Part shown: in pieces, positions 1 to 5,656 of the stretch | Position numbering within the stretch: the stretch's first letter is position 1 | Layout: every line of letters starts with the position of its first letter | Source of the DNA: an uncultured Clostridium sp. | GTDB lineage: Bacteria; Bacillota; Clostridia; Lachnospirales; Lachnospiraceae | Direction: 5' to 3' | Length of the DNA stretch: 14,436 nucleotides | NCBI GenBank assembly: GCA_900553925.1 | Contig: USFH01000041.1 | Coordinates: forward strand, 1 to 14,436 | Translations under genes and position numbers: made by a program | The notes under the pieces: model-generated | Seen by the model: the letters and a program-made list of their open reading frames with translations, nothing else | What the model was told of the DNA's origin: nothing | Database searches by the model: none

Positions 1-95
1 TGGATAAGTTTAACATCAAGGAAATCCATGTTAGTGGAACTGGACTATGGTACGGTATATATTTACAGTATTTACATAATATTTCAGACAAGTAA
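1..95 (+). CDS. C-terminal end of an unidentified protein (5' truncated by window)
   Basis: Reading in the frame that starts at base 3 gives 30 codons ending with TAA at 93-95; the other two forward frames do not give a better ending. The tail is D-K-F-N-I-K-E-I-H-V-S-G-T-G-L-W-Y-G-I-Y and then a short amphipathic stretch to the stop. The next gene begins with ATG at 98, only two bases on, so the two are almost certainly co-transcribed and perhaps translationally coupled. The remaining 30 residues are too few to assign a family. The codon use is AT-rich, like the following gene and unlike the dnaX-recR block. Confidence 0.6.
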   Translation, partial: DKFNIKEIHVSGTGLWYGIYLQYLHNISDK

Positions 96-97
96 TT

Positions 98-1741
98 ATG
101 CAATACAACGATATAATAAACAATGGTTCTCTTGTTTATCAGTCGCAAGCAGGGGACAAAAAACTTCGTGAATGGCGAATCGAAGAAAGAACTTGTTCTG
201 TAAAGTTTTACAATACAGAGCCTCTCAGCCAATTTGATTCCATAATTTTACGATTGATAGATTCTACCGAATCTGGTAAGATTACAAGAGAAGAACTTGG
301 TTTAACCTTAGGATTTGATATTGCTAACAGATCCTTTGGTTCTAAGCGGTATTATAAAGATTCAGCAGAAGTGTCTCTATTCAATAAATTATTGGATAGT
401 GTCATGATGTGGAATCTCATTATAGAGGAATCAGAAGATGAGAATACAAAAGACGAAAGTCTTGACATTTCCGATAGCACTGAAAAAAATGAGAATGTTA
501 CAGAAGAAAACCACAAGAAATCGAATGCTACAAAATACATTCGTTTAACACGACTCGGTCATAAGGCATTAGATATGAACTGTAAATTCTCCTTCTTCTC
601 AGGAGAGAAAGTTGTTATGTCAAATGTTAATAAATCAGAATATCTCGAAGATACGGAAAACTTTCCATTTTTCTCCTCTCTAGGCCTATACACGGAAATC
701 AATCACGTAGAATCCTTAAATTGTTATGAACCAGACGACATTGATATAGACCACACTGATGATTTGATAAGCAACGAGTTTTCAGATTTCATCAATAACA
801 AATTAATTAGTGAATCTGAGGAAATGAAACGGGATATAACTTCTATACTTAAAATATCCAGGATAAAAAATTTCCGTGATAAAATATACCCTTTAAGCAA
901 CGCAAACAGCGCAGAAGAAATAAAATTATCTATCAAAAACGACTTCGACGCAAAAAAAGGATCGGAACTTGAAGGTAGAGTCAAAGTCCCAAAGAAAATA
1001 TTCTATAAATGGTATAACGAGTGGTATTCTAATTACATAGACAAAAAGGGGCAAAAATCAGACAACCGCCCACATAATGAACCAAGTGAGGATTTGGCAG
1101 AGAATTACCAAAAAACAATAAAACTAAATGCATATGCGAATCTTCCTTTATACGAGCGCGAACAAGTCATATATTGGAATTTAATATCACAAATGGATCA
1201 CGATCTTTACATAGATATTTGCAGTGAGCGTATTTGTGTCAGACTAACGGATGGTAGTTATATTCCACTTATTCAGATAATGATTCACAAGGATATAATT
1301 TATAATTTTGCTCCCAAAAAGACATCAGAAATACTTCCATGGATTGATGCCAAATTTTCTAACAGTAACACCGATGTAGAAAAAACGTCAAACTATTATT
1401 ATGAAATAACCGTTTCGGAAGATCTTTTCGATGCCTTTACCGAAGATTATTGTTTTAGACCCAGTATTTGTAAAGTTGTAAACACAGATCCTCTGTTTCA
1501 TCTAAAAGAACAGAAATATACTTTCTATATAGAAGAATCAGGAGAACTACAAAACAAATTCACAATCATAAACTACTTCATATCCCTAATTATAAGAAAA
1601 GGGCTTACCGACGCAACTTTGGAAATTGTCGAAAAAGATAGTACGACCAAAAAGGCACGACCAGTTTATACTCTCACTTCCGAGCAATGCAAAAATCTTT
1701 TTTCTGCCTTAACCGCCGAACAGCCTCACCCTGATTCCTGA
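98..1741 (+). CDS. Unknown 547-aa protein with winged-helix-like N-terminus
   Basis: I do not recognise the family. Residues about 44-158 look like a winged-helix fold: a helical run, G-K-I-T-R-E-E-L-G at 60-68, L-G-F-D-I at 71-75, Y-K-D-S-A-E-V around 86-92, a helix, and the Y-I-R-L-T-R-L-G pattern at 147-154 that often closes such domains. An acidic, low-complexity stretch (about 111-143, rich in E, D, S, N) is inserted before that closing strand. The middle (about 210-340) is charged and mostly helical; the C-terminal 200 residues look mixed alpha/beta and soluble. No signal peptide, membrane segment or enzyme motif is visible. It follows the previous gene by two bases with no clear Shine-Dalgarno sequence, which suggests coupling. 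AT-rich composition and isolation from the core genes suggest transfer. A role as a DNA-binding or defence-island component is plausible but unproven. Confidence 0.8.
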   Translation: MQYNDIINNGSLVYQSQAGDKKLREWRIEERTCSVKFYNTEPLSQFDSIILRLIDSTESGKITREELGLTLGFDIANRSFGSKRYYKDSAEVSLFNKLLDSVMMWNLIIEESEDENTKDESLDISDSTEKNENVTEENHKKSNATKYIRLTRLGHKALDMNCKFSFFSGEKVVMSNVNKSEYLEDTENFPFFSSLGLYTEINHVESLNCYEPDDIDIDHTDDLISNEFSDFINNKLISESEEMKRDITSILKISRIKNFRDKIYPLSNANSAEEIKLSIKNDFDAKKGSELEGRVKVPKKIFYKWYNEWYSNYIDKKGQKSDNRPHNEPSEDLAENYQKTIKLNAYANLPLYEREQVIYWNLISQMDHDLYIDICSERICVRLTDGSYIPLIQIMIHKDIIYNFAPKKTSEILPWIDAKFSNSNTDVEKTSNYYYEITVSEDLFDAFTEDYCFRPSICKVVNTDPLFHLKEQKYTFYIEESGELQNKFTIINYFISLIIRKGLTDATLEIVEKDSTTKKARPVYTLTSEQCKNLFSALTAEQPHPDS

Positions 1742-1753
1742 TTATGATTATTC

Positions 1754-1781
1754 CGGGAGCAGATCAGCGTATCTGCTCCCG
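1754..1781. terminator. Hairpin between convergent genes, probable bidirectional terminator
   Basis: A perfect 11-bp stem (CGGGAGCAGAT, 1754-1764; ATCTGCTCCCG, 1771-1781) with a 6-base loop sits 12 bases after the plus-strand stop and between that gene and the convergent XRE gene. Neither side has a strong T-run, so termination may be weak or factor-assisted. Confidence 0.55.
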
Positions 1782-1826
1782 AACAATCAGGAATACTTTC
1801 TCGGACATTTCACTTGTCAAAATTCC

Positions 1827-2084
1827 CTATCTTCCATTCTGACAGCTTGTTGTCGCTATCAACTGATCCAGCGATCTGCCCGTAATCTGCGAGATCCGAA
1901 CCAGATTATCCAGACAAGGAATCCTTTTTCCGCTCTTCCACAGGGTAAACGACTGCGCGTCCGAAAGACCGATGATATCCATGAGCTCTTCCTGTGTATA
2001 GTCGCTTGCCTGAAGGGCTTCCCAGACATTGCAGCCTGTCTGCTTCCGATCAATCTGAATATAGTAAATTGGATTTTTCTGCAT
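1827..2084 (-). CDS. XRE-family helix-turn-helix transcriptional regulator (85 aa)
   Basis: A small single-domain DNA-binding protein. Residues about 29-75 follow the Cro/CI (HTH_3) pattern: Y-T-Q-E-E-L-M-D-I-I-G-L-S-D, then S-F-T-L-W-K-S-G-K-R-I-P, then L-D-N-L-V-R-I-S-Q-I-T-G-R-S-L-D-Q-L-I. The W-K-S-G-K-R-I-P element is the usual end of the recognition helix and following turn. No effector or dimerisation domain is added beyond the roughly 20 N-terminal residues. The start is supported by a strong AAGGAGGTGAGG 5 bases before ATG at 2084. The gene stands alone between two AT-rich stretches and converges on the unknown 547-aa gene. It may regulate itself or its neighbours; GGACATTT motifs flank it (see findings). 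Confidence 0.85.
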   Translation of the reverse strand: MQKNPIYYIQIDRKQTGCNVWEALQASDYTQEELMDIIGLSDAQSFTLWKSGKRIPCLDNLVRISQITGRSLDQLIATTSCQNGR

Positions 2085-2428
2085 ATATCCTCACCTCCTT
2101 GTTGAGGTAAATCTAACATGGAGGATTGGGACATTTATACTCTCTGTTTTCTCTCGAATTTCATCCGTTTTTGTCGTCTTTTTTGTGTTTTTTGTGCGGA
2201 TATATTACCAATTTCTATTACTTTTTATTCATTTTTCATAATTTCATTGGGACATTTCTCCGGAAATACCTAAAATTTCTTTTAACTTTTTTATCTCAAT
2301 CTTCGGAAATCCCGGAATGACATAGGAGCCTTGCTTCTCTATTATAACCGCCCTTTGTTATGTGCGAAACCTACACGGAGTACAAGTAACCATTCCTATA
2401 CGAAATGATGAATTGAATATTCTCATAC
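2085..2428. other. AT-rich intergenic region with repeated motifs, no convincing gene
   Basis: Between the XRE gene and the next terminator there is a T-rich stretch (on the plus strand) with only short, skewed open frames without ribosome binding sites. It holds the leader of the XRE gene and two copies of the 12-base word ATTGGGACATTT (2125-2136 and 2246-2257). I see no tRNA, hairpin-rich RNA or insertion-sequence end. The composition fits an old insertion or a degraded gene. Confidence 0.5.
2125..2257. repeat. Pair of direct repeats ATTGGGACATTT upstream of the XRE gene
   Basis: The identical 12-mer occurs at 2125-2136 and 2246-2257, 121 bases apart. The shorter core GGACATTT occurs again at 1803-1810, just beyond the 3' end of the XRE gene. 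On the coding strand of the regulator the word reads AAATGTCCCAAT. Repeated words around a regulator gene can be operators, but the spacing is wide and the matches lie in a low-complexity background, so a chance origin is possible. Confidence 0.35.
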
Positions 2429-2457
2429 AAAAAGCCCGGAAGTTTTTGCTTCCGAGC
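2429..2457 (-). terminator. Rho-independent terminator of the minus-strand cassette
   Basis: On the minus strand the order is GCTCGGAAG, loop CAAAAA, CTTCCGGGC, then TTTTT. The 9-bp stem has one G-T pair and is followed at once by a U-run. It lies 19 bases after the stop of the coiled-coil gene at 2477, which makes it a convincing intrinsic terminator. Confidence 0.85.
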
Positions 2458-2476
2458 TTCGTCCTTTCAAAATGTT

Positions 2477-2857
2477 CTACCAATTTCTTTCTACAAATGC
2501 TTCCGCTTCTTCCTTCGTCATGTGACCGTCCTCCATCAGTTTCTGCACAGCCAGTGTCTTGTCGCCTGCTAATTCCTTGACCAGTTGAACGATGGATTTC
2601 ATACGTTCTGTCTGAGCTTCCTGTAACTTCGTTTCTGCATTCTCTACTCGTTCTTCCAATTCTCCAAGTTTCTCTTCCGCTTTCGCCAGATTTTCTTCCG
2701 CTGCTTTTGTCTTCGCACGTTCTTCCTGTATGTTCATAGCCTCCATATTCTCAAACCAATTTCCCATCTGACTGCCTCCGATCATCTTTTTCAAACAATC
2801 CGTCGCTTCTTTTACGGACACCTGCATCTTCATGAGCAGTGACCAAAATGCATTCAC
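2477..2857 (-). CDS. Coiled-coil protein or 3' remnant of a larger gene (up to 126 aa)
   Basis: The protein is dominated by a coiled coil: residues about 44-95 are an E/K/A/L-rich heptad-like run (E-E-N-L-A-K-A-E-E-K-L, then L-E-E-R-V), followed by a compact helical tail ending in M-T-K-E-E-A-E-A-F-V-E-R-N-W. The first 30 residues (V-K-E-A-T-D-C-L-K-K-M-I-G-G) read like the end of a preceding domain. The frame opens after a TGA about 27 bases before the GTG at 2857; neither that GTG nor the ATG at 2833 has a ribosome binding site. A good terminator follows the stop. I infer a real gene end whose 5' part is lost, possibly the tail of a Rpn/PD-(D/E)XK-type recombination nuclease, whose tails look similar. 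That family link is a guess. Confidence 0.5.
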   Translation of the reverse strand: MNAFWSLLMKMQVSVKEATDCLKKMIGGSQMGNWFENMEAMNIQEERAKTKAAEENLAKAEEKLGELEERVENAETKLQEAQTERMKSIVQLVKELAGDKTLAVQKLMEDGHMTKEEAEAFVERNW

Positions 2858-2995
2858 GATAATCTGAACGATACTTATATATCAGAATTTTGTCGTCACA
2901 AAAAACCATAACATACCCACAAAAGCCTTGTAAAGAGTAAAATTTGAACATTTAGAAAAAGCACGTAGAAATGCGGTGTTACGGGCGGGAAAAAA

Positions 2996-3439
2996 TTATT
3001 CAAGTCTTCTTTTGTACTCTTCCCTCCACCAGGAACCATATCCCGAATCTCCATACACAACATCCGTATCATTGAAGCACAGTTCTTTACCGACAGGAAC
3101 CTTTACCTGCCCCGGACGGGACATATAAATCATAATATCATCCATCTGGAAAATCTCCTTTAGCACATTCGGACCACAATTTTCCACACAGATAACCTTC
3201 TCCGGATGATGCAACAGATTCAGCAATGTCTTACAACCAGATGACAAGTTTCGGATCGTCCCGATTCCATATTTGCTTTCAATATGATTGTCCGCCGTAA
3301 CCTTCGCGTTATCTATCAGCTGCACATATTGTATATCTTTCTCTGTGAGATCTTCATTGCTTGTGTACAAATTAAAATATGCATCATTGAAAATAATCCA
3401 ATCTTCACTTAGTACCTTTTCTGTATAAATCCTAATCAT
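2996..3439 (-). CDS. DUF4869-like protein
   Basis: A soluble protein of about 147 residues starting M-I-R-I-Y-T-E-K-V-L. It resembles the DUF4869 family of Clostridia: an aromatic D-A-Y-F-N-L-Y segment, a central Q-L-I-D-N-A-K-V followed by L-S-S-G-C-K-T-L-L-N-L-L, and V-E-N-C-G-P-N-V-L near residue 100. The biochemical role of that family is not known to me. The start at 3439 (or the adjacent ATG at 3442) is preferred because AGGAGG lies 6 (or 3) bases upstream. The frame stays open to an ATG at 3484, but that would put the ribosome binding site inside the gene. It follows the 67-aa gene by about 50 bases on the same strand. The family name comes from memory of its motifs, so confidence in it is moderate. 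Confidence 0.75.
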   Translation of the reverse strand: MIRIYTEKVLSEDWIIFNDAYFNLYTSNEDLTEKDIQYVQLIDNAKVTADNHIESKYGIGTIRNLSSGCKTLLNLLHHPEKVICVENCGPNVLKEIFQMDDIMIYMSRPGQVKVPVGKELCFNDTDVVYGDSGYGSWWREEYKRRLE

Positions 3440-3489
3440 CATACCCCTCCTCTGTTGACTCACACCAAATGCAATATCTAACATAACAA

Positions 3490-3693
3490 TTATTTTTCTT
3501 CGCTCAACATCTCTTCTGTAATTTCATCTAGAAGGCGCTGTTCTTCTGCCGTGAAATTGCATTTCGCGTCCAGTATCTTTATACGTTTTCTGGCATAGGC
3601 TAGTGCTTCCTCATGCTCTTTATCCAGCCGCGCTTCCTCTGCCCTTCCCCATCTTTGTAATTCCAAAGCTCTCTCACGTGTCAGTCCTTCCAT
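3490..3693 (-). CDS. Small charged helical protein (67 aa), unknown
   Basis: Almost every residue fits a helix: M-E-G-L-T-R-E-R-A-L-E-L-Q-R-W-G-R-A-E-E-A-R, then an E/A/R/K-rich stretch, a short break at C-N-F-T (45-48), and a second acidic helix ending S-E-E-K. No signal peptide or membrane segment. The ATG at 3693 has GAGGTGA about 10 bases upstream, which overlaps the stop of the preceding gene. It lies between an unknown 188-aa gene and the DUF4869-like gene, all tightly spaced, so it is probably a small partner protein of that cassette. A short helical protein next to a compact soluble protein recalls antitoxin or immunity arrangements, but there is no direct evidence. Confidence 0.7.
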   Translation of the reverse strand: MEGLTRERALELQRWGRAEEARLDKEHEEALAYARKRIKILDAKCNFTAEEQRLLDEITEEMLSEEK

Positions 3694-3703
3694 AATTATT
3701 GCG

Positions 3704-4270
3704 TCACCTCACACTATAGTTGATGCCACAAGAATAAGCCCTGTGCAAAAATACTTTTGCTGCATCCAGATGACCTTTATCCGTGGTTGCAGCATTCAAT
3801 AAGTCAATTGAAGCGTTAAATAACTTAATAGCTTCTCTCTTAGAATAAGATCTCAATTTCTCCAGGCTGAAACAAACTCCTGCATTCGTCACAACTATTA
3901 AAATTCTTAATCTATCATGATTTAGAAAAAACTGTATATCATCTAAAGATAGCGCCCCTAACTCGAAATGAGCATATGTAACTACAACACAATCTCCAAA
4001 ATCTGTATTCTTCTTAGTCTCTACACCATTAAGAATTCGATACGCACAAGAATCTTTTTCAACATCCATATTAAACACATCGCCAAATGTTACTCCTATC
4101 TCTTGTGATGTGGCATCCAACCTAAATGTTATGGTGACTTCACTCGATTGGCTGCAATCCCTCACCAAATATAGTATTCTTTGTATGCACAACCGAATGA
4201 ACAAATTATCTCCCGATGCGGTTGTAGCAAACTTCATCGGTCTGACCGATGGTAAAGTTAGATTTCCCAT
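3704..4270 (-). CDS. Unknown cytosolic protein, first gene of the DUF4869 cassette
   Basis: A soluble alpha/beta protein of 188 residues from ATG at 4270. It begins M-G-N-L-T-L-P-S-V-R-P-M-K-F, has several beta-like hydrophobic strands (V-T-I-T-F-R-L, C-V-V-V-T-Y, L-R-I-L-I-V-V) and ends in a helical part with a repeat-like L-F-N-A-S-I-D-L-L-N-A-A and A-A-K-V-F-L-H-R-A-Y-S. No known domain recognised. The frame remains open 13 codons further to a GTG at 4309, but no ribosome binding site precedes that codon. AGGAAGGG lies 13 bases before the ATG, which is long, so the start is uncertain. Its TGA falls inside the ribosome binding region of the 67-aa gene. The gene is more AT-rich than the housekeeping block. 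Confidence 0.7.
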   Translation of the reverse strand: MGNLTLPSVRPMKFATTASGDNLFIRLCIQRILYLVRDCSQSSEVTITFRLDATSQEIGVTFGDVFNMDVEKDSCAYRILNGVETKKNTDFGDCVVVTYAHFELGALSLDDIQFFLNHDRLRILIVVTNAGVCFSLEKLRSYSKREAIKLFNASIDLLNAATTDKGHLDAAKVFLHRAYSCGINYSVR

Positions 4271-4344
4271 AACAACTGAGCATCCCTTCCTAGATTTCTC
4301 ATGATACACACAAACAGGTTACCATCGAATTATATTTGTGATTT

Positions 4345-4350
4345 ATTATA
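4345..4350 (-). promoter_or_regulatory. Candidate -10 element (TATAAT) for the DUF4869 cassette
   Basis: A perfect TATAAT on the minus strand lies 75 bases before the chosen ATG at 4270. No good -35 element is visible 16-18 bases upstream, and the surroundings are AT-rich, so this is only a candidate. Confidence 0.3.
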
Positions 4351-4474
4351 ATAACCTTCCAAGAGGGAATCTATATACCGGTTGTATAAAATGCGCTTAC
4401 TTATAAAAACCATATTCCCGCGTTATTACGATATTTACAATTATATGCAAATAAAAATACTCTTCTCCCCTTCC

Positions 4475-4594
4475 TCATCCATTTTCATCATAGTTATCAC
4501 ACATCTGCTGCACACCCTGCACTGCAACGGAACTGATGGTCATAGCGGTAATGCAACAAATTACAGTAATAAGAATATTTTTTAATACTTTCAT
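4475..4594 (-). CDS. Short hydrophobic, possibly secreted peptide (39 aa)
   Basis: ATG at 4594, TGA at 4475-4477. The peptide starts M-K-V-L-K-N-I-L-I-T-V-I-C-C-I-T-A-M-T-I: a two-lysine N-terminus, then a hydrophobic core of about 15 residues, then S-S-V-A-V-Q-G-V-Q-Q and an acidic end D-N-Y-D-E-N-G. This is the shape of a signal peptide with a short mature part, or of a single-pass small membrane protein. AAAGGGA lies 5 bases before the ATG. The gene starts only 21 bases after the terminator of the lipoprotein gene and has no room for a separate full promoter after it, so expression would depend on read-through or a promoter inside the lipoprotein gene. It could be a signalling peptide, a leader or a small membrane protein; I cannot tell which. 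Confidence 0.5.
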   Translation of the reverse strand: MKVLKNILITVICCITAMTISSVAVQGVQQMCDNYDENG

Positions 4595-4615
4595 AAAATC
4601 CCTTTCTATTAGCTT

Positions 4616-4652
4616 AAAAAAGAACCCAGAAGCTTTTACACTTCTGGGTTCT
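4616..4652 (-). terminator. Rho-independent terminator of the lipoprotein gene
   Basis: A perfect 12-bp stem (AGAACCCAGAAG at 4621-4632, CTTCTGGGTTCT at 4641-4652) with an 8-base loop is followed on the minus strand by TTTTT. It begins 14 bases after the stop of the lipoprotein gene. The plus-strand side also carries a T-run (ATTTTTCT), so it could act in both directions. Confidence 0.9.
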
Positions 4653-4666
4653 ATTTTTCTATTTTA

Positions 4667-5446
4667 TTACTTTCTGGCACCACAAGAGCAAGTCCAGTAA
4701 CCTTCCTCATCATGATGAACAGTGTGTGTTTTTGCAGGAATTACTTCTGTGTAGGGATCCTTTGTTTTTACCCAAGCTTGTGTAGAGCCACAGGACCTAC
4801 CACCACAAGGATGAGCAAGTAAGTCTTCATTGCTGAAGAAGATCTGCTTGCATATGCGGCATTCAACAGCAGGAGCATAGTATCCCTGCTCAGGATAATC
4901 AATTCTCTGCTCTGGAGTGTCAATTACCGTCTCATCCCAGGCATCCTTAGTTTTTACCCAAACATTGTAATTATGCTGATGCTGAGTTGCGGGAGCCTCT
5001 GTCGTTGCTGGAGTAGATGGCTTCGGGCTTGGTGTTGAGTTGCTACTTCCAGAGTTTCCTGAACCACTGTTTCCAGAGTTACTACCATTGTTACTTGGCT
5101 TTGGTGTTGTACTCTGTCCGCTGCTAGAACTTCCGCTATTGCTATGGTTTGTACTTGGCTTTGTGGACTCTGTTGTGCTTGGCTTCTTCTCTTCAGCTTT
5201 CTTCTTGCCACCACCAATTTCTGTTGTGGCTGGTACTGCTTCCGGCTTTTCACTTTCATTTGCTACTACTTCCAGAGTTGCCTCAGTCGTTGCTTCCTCA
5301 GCTACCTCTGTTGTACTCGGAACACTCTCAACTGCATCACTTCCGGTTGCCCGCTCACCACTCCCTGTCTGATTTCCGCACCCGGTCAGGAGCATGGATG
5401 CAACTACGATTGAAATCCAAATACTTCTCTTCCCTATCTTTTTCAT
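4667..5446 (-). CDS. Surface lipoprotein with Ser/Thr/Pro linker and Cys/His-rich C-terminus
   Basis: Residues 1-23 are a lipoprotein signal: basic start M-K-K-I-G-K-R, hydrophobic core, lipobox L-L-T-G-C with the acylated cysteine at 23. Residues about 24-155 are low-complexity (T-T-E repeats, then S/G/N/P runs), typical of a flexible surface stalk. The C-terminal 100 residues form a compact module: C-R-I-C (C196, C199), H212, C214, C219 and C-S-C-G (C253, C255), plus several histidines, suggesting zinc binding. Two copies of a W-V-K-T-K-D motif occur (163-168 and 225-230), each followed by an E-V/E-T segment, pointing to an internal duplication. The start is supported by AAAGGAGAGGT 8 bases before ATG. 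Role unknown; the design suggests an anchored, extracellular metal-binding or protein-binding domain. Such Cys/His tails occur on Lachnospiraceae surface proteins. Confidence 0.85.
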   Translation of the reverse strand: MKKIGKRSIWISIVVASMLLTGCGNQTGSGERATGSDAVESVPSTTEVAEEATTEATLEVVANESEKPEAVPATTEIGGGKKKAEEKKPSTTESTKPSTNHSNSGSSSSGQSTTPKPSNNGSNSGNSGSGNSGSSNSTPSPKPSTPATTEAPATQHQHNYNVWVKTKDAWDETVIDTPEQRIDYPEQGYYAPAVECRICKQIFFSNEDLLAHPCGGRSCGSTQAWVKTKDPYTEVIPAKTHTVHHDEEGYWTCSCGARK

Positions 5447-5656
5447 CTACTTGTACCTCTCCTTTATTCCCTCAATTTACAATTTATTATTTTATTTGTA
5501 AAGATACTTTGAGTATACACGTGGGGGATGGATATACTTTTTTATTGCTTTTTTTCGAAATATTGTTTCCATTTGCAAAAATAGGTTTTTATTTGCAAGC
5601 CAAAAATGCAAAAATTGCTTCAATTTTCATTATAAACAATATTTTTTGTTATTCGC

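Noticed and set aside
2126..2320. 64-codon plus-strand frame rich in Phe and Leu
   Set aside because: It merely reflects T-rich intergenic DNA and has no ribosome binding site; the hydrophobic look is a composition effect.
4382..4585. 67-codon plus-strand frame opposite the small peptide gene
   Set aside because: No ribosome binding site and no recognisable feature; the minus-strand 39-aa frame has a Shine-Dalgarno sequence and signal-peptide shape instead.
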